The position numbers and the translations under genes were made by a program. Below, piece after piece: positions 9,254 to 17,105 of a stretch of DNA of 64,000 nucleotides (position 1 is the stretch's first letter; every line of letters begins with the position of its first letter). The notes beneath the pieces are model-generated. The model ran no database searches and was not told where the DNA came from. It was given only the letters and a program-made list of their open reading frames with translations. The DNA is from Mycolicibacterium xanthum (GTDB lineage Bacteria; Actinomycetota; Actinomycetes; Mycobacteriales; Mycobacteriaceae), in assembly GCF_019710635.1 (NCBI RefSeq), contig NZ_JAIFZS010000047.1:1-64000 (forward strand), read 5' to 3'.

Positions 9254-9883
9254 TCACGGGCCTGCGCACACCGCCACGCCGTCGAGGATGCGTTCGATCT
9301 CGGCGACGGCGTCGCGATGTGCCGCGGATCGGTCGTCGGCACGCGCGACCGTCATCGCCGTCTCGCACAGCGCGCCGAACAGGAAGTGCGCCAGCGGGTT
9401 GGCGGGACGTGCCGGGATGCTGCCGGCGTCGACCGCGCGGGTGATGGCGACCTCCATCATGTCCAGCAGCGGAGCCTCGAGGCGCCGGGTGTCCTGCCAG
9501 CCCAGCGCGGTCAGCGCGTCGAGCAGCACGATGCGCTGCACGTCCGGGGCGAGGCATGCTTCCAGGAATGCCCGGCAGGCCGCCCGAAACGCCCGCCAGG
9601 GATCTTCGTGGCCGCGGTAGGCGGCGACCAACCGCTCGGTGAGGTGGTCGATCTCCCGGGTCAGGACCGCCTCGAAGAGTTGCCGCTTCCCGTCGAAGTG
9701 GTGATAGACCGCCCCCTTGGTGACCTGGGCGCGGGTGGCGACGGCGGCCAGTGACGTGGCGTCGTAGCCCTCGGCGGCGAACAGCTCGCGCGCGGCGGTC
9801 ACCAGCGCACCGACGGTCGCTTCGGCACGTTGCGCCTGCGTGCGTCTGACCGGCCCTGCCGCCACCGGGTCGACGATAGTCAA
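9254..9883 (-). CDS. TetR-family transcriptional regulator, last gene of the DUF3237 operon
   Basis: A 209-residue TetR regulator. The N-terminal helix-turn-helix domain is clear: ALVTAARELFAAEGYDATSLAAVATRAQVTKGAVYHHFDGKRQLFEAV. The C-terminal ligand domain is helical, with no recognised effector motif. I chose TTG at 9883 because it overlaps the previous stop as TTGA, the same overlap style as every other junction in this operon; GTG at 9865 is the alternative. It probably represses its own operon through the two palindromes at 10725-10766. It ends 15 bases before aroC. Confidence 0.88.
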   Translation of the reverse strand: MTIVDPVAAGPVRRTQAQRAEATVGALVTAARELFAAEGYDATSLAAVATRAQVTKGAVYHHFDGKRQLFEAVLTREIDHLTERLVAAYRGHEDPWRAFRAACRAFLEACLAPDVQRIVLLDALTALGWQDTRRLEAPLLDMMEVAITRAVDAGSIPARPANPLAHFLFGALCETAMTVARADDRSAAHRDAVAEIERILDGVAVCAGP

Positions 9884-10032
9884 CGATCCGGCGGACCCGG
9901 CTCCAGCGCGATCGGCGGCAGTTCGCGGTCGGTGAACTGCGCGTAGTACCGGGCCTGCGGGTACATCGCCACGAACTCCGCCCATCGCTGCTCACGCTCC
10001 TCGCCCACGGGCACGTCGCGGCCGCCGGTCAT
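9880..10032 (-). CDS. Small conserved-looking protein, 50 residues, function unknown
   Basis: A short gene overlooked by length cut-offs. It begins MTGGRDVPVGEEREQRWAEF and contains QARYYAQFTDRELPPIALEP before a TGA at 9880-9882. Its ATG overlaps the DUF3237 stop (ATGA, 10029-10032) and its own stop overlaps the TetR TTG start. That double coupling is the main evidence that it is real. It has no membrane segment or cysteines. I do not recognise a family. If the TetR gene started further downstream, the overlap argument on that side would weaken, but the upstream ATGA would remain. Confidence 0.6.
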   Translation of the reverse strand: MTGGRDVPVGEEREQRWAEFVAMYPQARYYAQFTDRELPPIALEPGPPDR

Positions 10033-10517
10033 GACAGGCGGTACACCCGGTAGTCGACATGGCCCGGTGAAAGCATGTTGTATCCGACCGCCACACAGTG
10101 CGACAGCCAGTCGTACCGGGGGTCGGCGGTCTCGAACACCGGCGTCGTGCGGATGTAGGTTTCGCCGAACGCCAGTGCCTGCCCGTCGGCCAGCCGCTGC
10201 ATGCCGTCGGGCGGAATCTTGATCACTCCGCGGCTCTCGAAGTGGATCAACGCACCGTCGTGGGCGCGGATCGTCGCCCGCACGTCGACCCGGCCCACCC
10301 CGTCGCCACCGATCAGCAGCCAGTCGCCTCCCCCGGGCAGGATCTCGCCGCGCAGGTCCGGGCCGGACACCACGCCGCCGGTGGCGACGAAGGTCAGCCG
10401 GGTGCCCAGATGGGTGGGAACGACCTGAGCGGGACGCAGTTCGACGGCGATGTCACAGACGTGTACGACGGGCAGCGCGTCCAGCTCGGGTAGCTGACCG
10501 ACGATGGACCCGCTCAT
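10029..10517 (-). CDS. DUF3237 (UPF0311) domain protein
   Basis: A 162-residue protein of the DUF3237 family, a single beta-barrel domain. Recognisable family features: VVHVCDIAVELRPAQVV near the start, the central GPDLRGEILPGGGDWLLIGGDGVGRVDVRATI, then ALIHFESRGVIKI, and the tail DPRYDWLSHCVAVG. Members are found beside oxidoreductases and aromatic-degradation genes, but no activity is established that I know of. It starts at an ATG overlapping the upstream small gene (ATGA, 10514-10517) and overlaps the downstream 50-residue gene in the same way. The longer reading frame extending upstream is not supported. Confidence 0.82.
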   Translation of the reverse strand: MSGSIVGQLPELDALPVVHVCDIAVELRPAQVVPTHLGTRLTFVATGGVVSGPDLRGEILPGGGDWLLIGGDGVGRVDVRATIRAHDGALIHFESRGVIKIPPDGMQRLADGQALAFGETYIRTTPVFETADPRYDWLSHCVAVGYNMLSPGHVDYRVYRLS

Positions 10518-10723
10518 CGGAGCCCGCCGGCGAGCGCCGCGTACGTCTGCAGGGACGCATCCCGTACCGCCGTCCGGCCCGCGACCGCCGCCATACCCAG
10601 GTGCGTGCAGAAGGTCGTCTGGTCGGTGTGCAGCGACGCGGTCTGATCGGGATCCCGGTTCGCCCGGGCGGCGAAACAGCGCTGCGCAAGCGCCTGGAGA
10701 GCGTCCACCTGAAGCCTCCCCAT
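10514..10723 (-). CDS. Short SnoaL/NTF2-like N-terminal fragment protein, first gene of the TetR operon
   Basis: A 69-residue protein. The stretch ALAQRCFAARANRDPDQ, then TTFCTHLGMAAVAGRTAVRDA, resembles the first half of a SnoaL-like (NTF2 fold) domain. The second half is missing, because the frame stops where DUF3237 begins (ATGA overlap). It may be a genuinely short protein, or a truncated domain kept for coupling. The ATG at 10723 has AAGG about 8 bases upstream, inside the proximal palindromic operator, so repressor binding would also cover the ribosome site DNA. Assignment to the SnoaL fold is by eye and tentative. Confidence 0.6.
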   Translation of the reverse strand: MGRLQVDALQALAQRCFAARANRDPDQTASLHTDQTTFCTHLGMAAVAGRTAVRDASLQTYAALAGGLR

Positions 10724-10724
10724 T

Positions 10725-10747
10725 CATACATGCCTTGGGTATGTATG
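10725..10747. promoter_or_regulatory. Palindromic operator 1 of the TetR/DUF3237 operon
   Basis: CATACATGCC-TTG-GGTATGTATG: 10-base arms with one mismatch and a 3-base spacer. It ends one base before the first gene's start codon and covers its ribosome-binding site. Its core CC-N3-GG flanked by TACAT/ATGTA matches the neighbouring palindrome, and the operon ends with a TetR gene, so autoregulation is the simplest reading. Confidence 0.7.
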
Positions 10748-10749
10748 AA

Positions 10750-10766
10750 ACATACCTCAGGTATGT
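10750..10766. promoter_or_regulatory. Palindromic operator 2 of the TetR/DUF3237 operon
   Basis: ACATACC-TCA-GGTATGT: perfect 7-base arms with a 3-base spacer, the same core as operator 1 and two bases away from it. It lies between the operon and the stop codon of the convergently placed-in-series prepilin peptidase gene (10775), so the promoter must overlap this site or lie inside that gene. Confidence 0.72.
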
Positions 10767-10774
10767 AAAAGCGT

Positions 10775-11203
10775 CTAGGTCACCGCCAGCGCCACCGCGA
10801 CGGCCGAGGCCAGGCACATCGACGGTCCGTGCGGCACGATGCGCGTCCCACCCACCAGCGCCGCCAGCCCCAGCACGCCGGTCAGTGCGCCCGCCCCGAG
10901 CGCGGCCAGCGCCCACACGTCGGGCCCGAACGCGCCGGTGAGCGCACCGAGCCCGATCGCCAGCTTCACATCGCCCGCCCCCATTCCCGCCGGGACGATC
11001 AGGTGCACCGTCGCGTACAGGACGAACAACGTGCCGGCGCCGAGCACCGCGGCTCCGCCGTGGTCGGCCGACCACGCACCGGCGATGATCACCGCGGCTC
11101 CGGGCAGAGTGAGCACGTTGGGCAGCCGCCGATACCGAATGTCGAACGCGCTCAACGTGATCAGCCAGCCCAGCACCGCCGCGGACGCCCACAGTTGCCC
11201 CAC
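10775..11203 (-). CDS. Prepilin peptidase / A24 family membrane peptidase (Rv2551c-like)
   Basis: A 142-residue polytopic protein of the A24 aspartic peptidase family, in the short form without the N-terminal methylase domain. The two catalytic aspartates are visible in SAFDIRYRRLPN and in the GxGD motif MGAGDVKLA. Five or so hydrophobic helices fill the rest. Such enzymes cleave type IV prepilin or Tad/Flp-like leader peptides; no pilin gene is in the window. The start is GTG at 11201-11203. TAGCCT lies about 6 bases upstream on the minus strand and there is no Shine-Dalgarno, so it may be leaderless. Confidence 0.85.
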   Translation of the reverse strand: MGQLWASAAVLGWLITLSAFDIRYRRLPNVLTLPGAAVIIAGAWSADHGGAAVLGAGTLFVLYATVHLIVPAGMGAGDVKLAIGLGALTGAFGPDVWALAALGAGALTGVLGLAALVGGTRIVPHGPSMCLASAVAVALAVT

Positions 11204-11247
11204 GGATAAAGGCTAGGCGCCCGGGCCGCACCCCCGGCGCACCAATC

Positions 11248-12045
11248 TCAGCCCAGCGCCGCGCGCATCGCCTCCCGGGGTGCGGGCCGGCCGGTGAACA
11301 ACTCGACCTGGGTGAAGGCCTGGTTCAGCAGCATCTGCAGGCCGCTGATCACCACACCGCCCCGGGCGGTGACGGCCGCGGCCAGCGGGGTCGGCCACGG
11401 GTCGTAGATCGCATCCAGCAGCACCGGCGTCACCGAGAGCGCGGGCGCATAGGGGGCGACCGCGTCGGCGGGCACCGTGTTGACCATCAGATCGACCTCG
11501 CCCGCCGAGTCGGCCAGGCCGGCGCCGAGGCCGCACCAGGTGGCGTCCACCCCGCACCGGCTCGCCAACTCGAGCAGCGACCCCGCCTTCTGCGCGCTGC
11601 GCGCCGCGACGGTGATCCGACGCACGCCCAGCTCCACCAACCCGACCAGCACCGCGGGCGCGGTGCCGCCGGAACCCACCACCAACGCGCGGTCGCCTAC
11701 GGTGGTCCCGGCCAGCGCGCCGACCACGCCGTCGACGTCGGTGTTGTCGGCGTGCCAGCCGTCGGCCGAACGGACCAGCGTGTTGGCCGAGCCGACCAGC
11801 TCGGCGCGCGCGGTGGCGTCGTCGGCGAACCGCAGCGCGGCGAACTTGCCCGGCATCGTCACCGACACCCCGACCCACTCGGAGCCGAAACCACCGACCA
11901 CCGCGGGCAGTTGCTCGCCGGTGCACTCGATGCGGTCGTAGGTCCAGTCGGTCAGCCCGAGTGCGCGGTAGGCGGCCAGATGCAGCTGCGGGGACCGCGA
12001 ATGCGCGATCGGTGAGCCCAGCACCGCCGCACGCCGGGCACTCAT
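11248..12045 (-). CDS. aroE: Shikimate dehydrogenase
   Basis: A 265-residue NADP-dependent shikimate dehydrogenase (3-dehydroshikimate to shikimate). Substrate-binding residues lie in VLGSPIAHSRSPQLH and in GVSVTMPGKF (the catalytic lysine), then SANTLV and HADNTDVDG. The Rossmann part has ALVVGSGGTAPAVLVGL, and the C-terminus has the GLQMLLNQAFTQVELFTG helix. ATG 12045 overlaps the mltG stop (ATGA); the much longer open frame is a shadow. Gene order alaS-ruvX-mltG-aroE-A24 peptidase is the standard mycobacterial one, separate from aroC-aroK-aroB. Confidence 0.95.
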   Translation of the reverse strand: MSARRAAVLGSPIAHSRSPQLHLAAYRALGLTDWTYDRIECTGEQLPAVVGGFGSEWVGVSVTMPGKFAALRFADDATARAELVGSANTLVRSADGWHADNTDVDGVVGALAGTTVGDRALVVGSGGTAPAVLVGLVELGVRRITVAARSAQKAGSLLELASRCGVDATWCGLGAGLADSAGEVDLMVNTVPADAVAPYAPALSVTPVLLDAIYDPWPTPLAAAVTARGGVVISGLQMLLNQAFTQVELFTGRPAPREAMRAALG

Positions 12046-13295
12046 CGCGCCGAGTCGAGGACGCCGTTGCGCTTGGCCAACTCGATGTTGGCGAGGTGCT
12101 GTTCGTACTCGCGGGTGAACAGCGTGGTGCCCTGCATGTCGACCGTGACGAAGTACAGCCAGTCCCCCGGCGCGGGCTGTTCGGCGGCGGCCAGCGCCGG
12201 CCGACCCGGTGAGCAGATCGGGGTAGCGGGCAGCCCCGGCCTGAGATAGGTGTTCCACGGCGTGTGCTGTGCCCGGTCGGCGTCGGTGGTGGCGACCTCG
12301 ATCCGGTCGAGCGGATAGTTGACCGTCGAGTCGAACTCCAGCGTGCGATTCTCGGCGAGCCGGTTGTAGATCACCCGCGCCACCTTTGCGAAGTCCTGCG
12401 GGGTGGACTCCCGTTGCACCAGCGATGCCACCGTCAGGACCTGGTAGGGCGTCATGTTCATCGCGGTCGCGGTGTCGAGCAGACCGCTCTGCCGGTAGGT
12501 GTCCGCACTGGCCGAGATCAGCGTGGACAGGATCGCCTGCGGCTGCGCCGACGGGTCGATGTTCCAGGTGCCCGGGGCGATCAGTCCCTCCAGCCGCCGA
12601 TGGTCGGAACCCATCGCGCGGACCGGGTCGACGGCCCACGACGGCACGTCGAGCGCCGCCGGCGGCAGGGCCCCCGCCGCATTGCGTAGATCGGTGACGG
12701 GCACACAGTGCTGTTCGCCGTCGAGGTCCACGCAGGAGGCGTTGCTGATCAGCGTCAGGATGCCGTCGGTGACCGCGTTGGTCTTGACGTCGCGGACGTC
12801 GTCGAGCTGGCGGCCCTCCGGGATGACCAACTTGCCGACGCGGTTGGCCGGGTCGACGAGCCGCTCGACCGCTGCGGCCGCGGGGATCTCGGTGCGCACC
12901 TTGTAGAACCCGGGCTGGATGGCCGAGATGGCGTCGTTGCCGTTTGCGGCGTCTACGAACGCCTTGACGGTCGCGACCACGTCGTGGTCGCGCAGCGTCT
13001 GCCCGATTGCGGTCGTCGAGTCGCCGTCGTGGACCTGGATCACCACATCATGGAGTCCGTCGCCGGCGTAGTCGTCACCGGCGCCGCCGAAGAACGAATG
13101 CCACAGCCGCGAACCGAGGAACACCGCGCCGACCACAACCACGATCAGCACCGACAGCGCCACCATCGCGGCGACCCGGCGTCTGCGCCGGTAGCGCGCT
13201 TCCCGGGCGCGCTCCCTGCGGGTCATCCGGTGCCGCGGCGGCCCCACCGCCAGCGGTTCGGCACGTTCGGTCGAACTGCGCCAATCCTCAGTCAT
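12042..13295 (-). CDS. mltG: Endolytic murein transglycosylase MltG (YceG family)
   Basis: A 417-residue membrane-anchored transglycosylase thought to cut nascent glycan strands during peptidoglycan synthesis. A basic cytoplasmic leader (REREARYRRRRR-like, residues 24-40) is followed by one transmembrane helix (VAAMVALSVLIVVVVGAVFLG), a LysM-like region and the YceG catalytic domain. The catalytic glutamate is in ASLVQRESTPQDF, followed by VARVIYNRL; the ending TRPGLPATPICSPGRPALAAA-type motif is present. It overlaps ruvX upstream and aroE downstream by 4 bases each. Confidence 0.93.
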   Translation of the reverse strand: MTEDWRSSTERAEPLAVGPPRHRMTRRERAREARYRRRRRVAAMVALSVLIVVVVGAVFLGSRLWHSFFGGAGDDYAGDGLHDVVIQVHDGDSTTAIGQTLRDHDVVATVKAFVDAANGNDAISAIQPGFYKVRTEIPAAAAVERLVDPANRVGKLVIPEGRQLDDVRDVKTNAVTDGILTLISNASCVDLDGEQHCVPVTDLRNAAGALPPAALDVPSWAVDPVRAMGSDHRRLEGLIAPGTWNIDPSAQPQAILSTLISASADTYRQSGLLDTATAMNMTPYQVLTVASLVQRESTPQDFAKVARVIYNRLAENRTLEFDSTVNYPLDRIEVATTDADRAQHTPWNTYLRPGLPATPICSPGRPALAAAEQPAPGDWLYFVTVDMQGTTLFTREYEQHLANIELAKRNGVLDSAR

Positions 13296-13828
13296 TCGCG
13301 ACCATTCCCGACCTCTCCGTGCGCGGGCAGCGCCGCGCGCCGCTGGTCCAGCCAGTTCTGCAGAATCCCGACCGCGGCGACCTGATCGATCACCGATCGC
13401 TGCCCGCGGGCCCGCACACCCGCCTCGCGCAGCGAGCGCTGCGCGGTCAGCGTGGTGAAACGCTCATCGGCCATCCGCACCGGCACCGGTTCGATCCGGT
13501 CGGCGAGCAGGTCGGCGATCTCGATGGCGTCCTGCGCCGAGGAGCCCGCCCGGTCGGCCAGGGTTCGGGGTAGACCGACGACGACCTCGACCACCTCGTA
13601 TTCGTCGATCAGCGCGATGAGCCGGCGCAGGTGCTTACCGGACACCGAGCGGCGGTCCCGGGCGACGGTCTCCACCGGGGTGGCCAACATTGCATCGGGG
13701 TCGCTGACCGCGACCCCGATGCGGACACTGCCGACGTCGATACCGAGGCGTCGCCCGCGTCCGGGATCCGGGAAGTTCGGGTCCCCCGGCCGGTCCGGCG
13801 TGCGGTCACGGCTGTTCGTCGCGGCCAC
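13292..13828 (-). CDS. ruvX: Holliday junction resolvase-like protein RuvX (YqgF)
   Basis: A 178-residue RNase H-fold protein of the YqgF/RuvX family, linked to pre-16S rRNA processing and to recombination. The first metal-binding aspartate is in RRLGIDVGSVRIGVAVSDP, with VVVGLPRTLADRAGSSA in the middle and the last acidic site in RSVIDQVAAVGILQNWLDQR. About 25 disordered residues precede the domain. It starts 5 bases after alaS ends and overlaps mltG by 4 bases, a conserved pairing (alaS-ruvX-mltG). Confidence 0.93.
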   Translation of the reverse strand: MAATNSRDRTPDRPGDPNFPDPGRGRRLGIDVGSVRIGVAVSDPDAMLATPVETVARDRRSVSGKHLRRLIALIDEYEVVEVVVGLPRTLADRAGSSAQDAIEIADLLADRIEPVPVRMADERFTTLTAQRSLREAGVRARGQRSVIDQVAAVGILQNWLDQRRAALPAHGEVGNGRE

Positions 13829-13833
13829 TCCTG

Positions 13834-16530
13834 CTAGCCCCGGCCTATCTCCGTGCGAATCGCCGCCAGCGCGGCGTCGATACCCGCCGCCCCCTTGCCG
13901 GACCCCTGGGCCAGATCCGCCTTGCCGCCACCGCGGCCGTTCACCGCCGCGCCGAGCGGCTTGACCAACTCGTCGGCGCGCAGGCCGAGGTCCTGCGCCG
14001 CGGGGTTGACCGCCACCACGTAGGGCACCGCATCGTCATCACCTTCGGCGATCAGCGCGACCACGGCCGGGTCACTGCCCAGCTTGCCGCGGATGTCGCC
14101 GACCAGCGAGCGCAGATCCCCCGCCGACATCCCGCCGGCCATCCGCTGCACCACCACCCGGACCTTACCGATCTCCTCGGCGCCGGCGGCTGCATTCGCC
14201 GCCGCGGCCCGCGCGTTGGCCAGCCGCAGCCGATCCAGCTCCTTCTCCGCGGCCTTCAGCCGCTCGACCAGCGTGGCCACCCGGGCGGGCACCTCGTCGG
14301 AGGGCACCTTCAGCGACGACGCCAGCCCCGCCATCAGCGCGCGCTCCCTGGCCAGGTGGCGGAACGAGTCCAGCCCGACGTAGGCCTCCACCCGGCGGAC
14401 CCCCGAGCCGACGGAGGATTCCCCGAGGATGGTCACCGGACCGATCTGCGCGGAGTTGCGCACGTGGGTGCCGCCGCAGAGTTCCAGCGAGAACGGCCCG
14501 CCGATCTCGACCACCCGCACCTCGTCCGGGTAGGCCTCGCCGAACAGCGCCATCGCGCCCATCGACTTGGCCTGCTCCAGTTCGGTGGTGAAGCTGTGCA
14601 CCTCGTAGTCGGCCTCGACCGCCTGGTTGGTGACCTCCTCGATCTGCGAGCGCTGGTCCTCCGACAGCGCCCCCTGCCAGTTGAAGTCGAAGCGCAGATA
14701 GCCGGGGCGGTTCAGCGAGCCGGCCTGAACGGCGTTGGGCCCCAGCACCTGTCGCAGGGCGGCGTGCACCATGTGGGTGCCCGAGTGGCCCTGGGTGGCG
14801 CCGTGACGCCAACGCGGATCGACGGCGGCGACGATCGAATCACCCTCGACGAACTCACCGGACTCCACGTTGACCCGGTGGGCCCACAGCGTCTTGGCGA
14901 TCTTCTGCACGTCGGTGACCGCCGCCTTCGACGTCGCCGACCCGCCGGTGCCCGAGATGGTGCCCTCGTCGGCGATCTGACCGCCCGATTCGGCGTAGAA
15001 CGGGCTGCGGTCGAGGATCAGCTCCACCCGCTCGGCAACGCCGTCGCGGCCCGCGTGGGCCACCACCGGGACCCGCTTACCGTCCACGAAGATTCCGAGA
15101 ATCCTCGCCTCGGTGGTCAATTCGTCGAACCCGGTGAACTCGGTCGGGCCGGCGTCGACCAGTTCCCGGTAGGCCGACAGGTCGGTGTGGGCCTGCTTGC
15201 GCGCGGCGGCGTCGGCCTTGGCGCGGGCCCGCTGTTCGGCCATCAGGCCGCGGAAGCCCTCTTCGTCGACGCTGAGGTCGGCCTCGGCGGCCATCTCCAG
15301 CGTCAGCTCGATCGGGAAGCCGTAGGTGTCGTGCAGCGTGAACGCGTCGCGGCCCGAGAGCTTGTCGGAGCCCGACGCCTTGGTGCTCCGGGCGGCGTCC
15401 TCGAACAGCCGCGAACCCGAGGCCAGGGTGCGGTTGAACGCGGTCTCCTCGGCCACGGCGATGCGCTGGATGCGCTCGAAATCGCTGACCAGCTCGGGGT
15501 AGGACGGACCCATCGCGTCGCGCACGGTGGCCATCAGGTCGGCCATGATCGGCTGTTCGACACCCAGCAGTTTGGCCGCCCGGATGATGCGGCGCAGCAG
15601 CCGGCGCAGCACGTAGCCCCGGCCCTCGTTACCGGGGCTGACCCCGTCGGCGATGATGATCGCCGACGTGCGGCTGTGATCGGCGATGATCCGGTAGCGC
15701 ACGTCGTCATCGTGGTTGCCCCGCGCGTACCCGCGGGGGGCGATACCCGCGATCAGGTCGATGGCCGGCCGCAACAGGTCTGTCTCGTAGACGTTGTCGA
15801 CACCCTGCAGCAGACAGGCCACCCGCTCCACACCCATGCCGGTGTCGATGTTCTGCCGCGGCAGCGGACCGAGGATCTCGAAGTCGGTCTTCGAGGTGCC
15901 CTCTCCCCGCTCGTTCTGCATGAACACCAGATTCCAGATCTCGATGTAGCGGTCCTCGTTGGCTTCGGGGCCGCCCTTTACGCCGTAGTCGGGGCCACGA
16001 TCGAAGTAGATCTCCGAGGACGGGCCGCACGGGCCGGGGATGCCCATCGACCAGTAGTTGTCGGCCATGCCGCGGCGCTGGATCCGCTCGGCGGGCAGGC
16101 CGGCGATGTCCTGCCACATCTGGGCGGCCTCGTCGTCGTCCAGATAAACCGTCGCCCAGAGTTTTTCCGGGTCGAACCCGTAGCCCCCCTGATCAACCGG
16201 ATTGGTCAGCAGCGTCCACGCCAACTCGATGGCGCCGGCCTTGAAGTAGTCGCCGAACGAGAAGTTGCCGGCCATCTGGAAGAACGTGTTGTGCCGGGTG
16301 GTGATGCCGACCTCGTCGATGTCGGGCGTCCGGATGCATTTCTGGATGCTGGTGGCCCGGTTCCACGGCGGCGTGCGCTGCCCCAGGAAGTACGGGACGA
16401 ACTGCACCATGCCGGCGTTGACGAACAGCAGGTTGGGGTCGTCGAGGATCACCGAAGCGCTGGGCACCTCGGCGTGGCCCGCGGTCACGAAATGATCAAG
16501 GAACCGCTTCCTGATCTCGTGTGTCTGCAC
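13834..16530 (-). CDS. alaS: Alanyl-tRNA synthetase
   Basis: An 898-residue class II synthetase of full length that charges and edits tRNA-Ala. Order of domains: aminoacylation core from residue 1 (motif 1-2 region FVNAGMVQFVPYFLGQ, TRHNTFFQMAGNFSFGDYFK), tRNA-recognition helices, the editing domain with the HxxxH site (GHSGTHMVHAALRQVLG) and its C-terminal CGGTHVRN zinc part, then the C-Ala oligomerisation domain with a coiled coil (LVERLKAAEKELDRLR) and a GGRADLAQGSG-like ending (NGRGGGKADLAQGSG). The start is GTG at 16528-16530 with AGGAC upstream. It heads the alaS-ruvX-mltG-aroE group. Confidence 0.97.
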   Translation of the reverse strand: MQTHEIRKRFLDHFVTAGHAEVPSASVILDDPNLLFVNAGMVQFVPYFLGQRTPPWNRATSIQKCIRTPDIDEVGITTRHNTFFQMAGNFSFGDYFKAGAIELAWTLLTNPVDQGGYGFDPEKLWATVYLDDDEAAQMWQDIAGLPAERIQRRGMADNYWSMGIPGPCGPSSEIYFDRGPDYGVKGGPEANEDRYIEIWNLVFMQNERGEGTSKTDFEILGPLPRQNIDTGMGVERVACLLQGVDNVYETDLLRPAIDLIAGIAPRGYARGNHDDDVRYRIIADHSRTSAIIIADGVSPGNEGRGYVLRRLLRRIIRAAKLLGVEQPIMADLMATVRDAMGPSYPELVSDFERIQRIAVAEETAFNRTLASGSRLFEDAARSTKASGSDKLSGRDAFTLHDTYGFPIELTLEMAAEADLSVDEEGFRGLMAEQRARAKADAAARKQAHTDLSAYRELVDAGPTEFTGFDELTTEARILGIFVDGKRVPVVAHAGRDGVAERVELILDRSPFYAESGGQIADEGTISGTGGSATSKAAVTDVQKIAKTLWAHRVNVESGEFVEGDSIVAAVDPRWRHGATQGHSGTHMVHAALRQVLGPNAVQAGSLNRPGYLRFDFNWQGALSEDQRSQIEEVTNQAVEADYEVHSFTTELEQAKSMGAMALFGEAYPDEVRVVEIGGPFSLELCGGTHVRNSAQIGPVTILGESSVGSGVRRVEAYVGLDSFRHLARERALMAGLASSLKVPSDEVPARVATLVERLKAAEKELDRLRLANARAAAANAAAGAEEIGKVRVVVQRMAGGMSAGDLRSLVGDIRGKLGSDPAVVALIAEGDDDAVPYVVAVNPAAQDLGLRADELVKPLGAAVNGRGGGKADLAQGSGKGAAGIDAALAAIRTEIGRG

Positions 16531-16646
16531 GTCCTGCTGTCCTCAGTTCTACTCAGTGGATCGGGGCCGGTGGTCCGGTCGTCACCTGCGAATACTCGAC
16601 CGCCCCACAGTACCGGTCCCGCCACCCGGAGCCGATGTCGGCATTC

Positions 16647-17048
16647 TCAGCCCGGCACGAAGCTCAACCTGACCGACCGTCGGGGGTTGTCCCTGTTCAG
16701 GTCGACCAACACGATGCTCTGCCAGGTTCCCAGCAGCGGCCGGCCGTCGCATACCGGCACCGTCACCGACGGTGACACCAGGCCGGGAAGCACGTGGTCG
16801 GCGCCGTGCCCGGGCGAGCCGTGCGCATGCCGGTACCGGCCGTCGCGGGGCAGCAGCCGCTCCAGCGTGTCGACCAGGTCGTCGTCGGATCCAGCGCCGG
16901 TCTCGATGATGGCCACCCCCGCGGTGGCGTGCGGGACGAAGACGTTGCACAGGCCGTCGGGCTGGGACCCGCAGAACTCCTCGACCGCCGAGGTCAGGTC
17001 GACGATCCGGCGGCGGGAGGTGTCGACGTCGAGCACTTCGGTGATCAT
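16647..17048 (-). CDS. YjbQ family protein (secondary thiamine-phosphate synthase type)
   Basis: A 133-residue YjbQ/UPF0047 protein, a small trimeric beta fold. Family residues are clear: GLCNVFVPHATAGVAIIETGAG, then HAHGSPGHGADHVLPGLVSPSVTVPV and GTWQSIVLVDLN. E. coli YjbQ was reported to have weak thiamine-phosphate synthase activity, hence the pipeline name, but the physiological role is uncertain. It matches Rv2556c by position after alaS; 116 bases with no recognisable feature separate them. The gene is preceded by a 57-base gap after the permease gene. Confidence 0.85.
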   Translation of the reverse strand: MITEVLDVDTSRRRIVDLTSAVEEFCGSQPDGLCNVFVPHATAGVAIIETGAGSDDDLVDTLERLLPRDGRYRHAHGSPGHGADHVLPGLVSPSVTVPVCDGRPLLGTWQSIVLVDLNRDNPRRSVRLSFVPG

Positions 17049-17105
17049 CCGTCCGAGCCTACGAGCCAGGCCATCCGCAGCAGGGACGGCCGTGACCGTT
17101 GCGGG

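Noticed and set aside
16531..16646. Possible small gene or RNA between alaS and the YjbQ gene
   Set aside because: No start with ribosome site, no family resemblance and no stable hairpin of note in these 116 bases.
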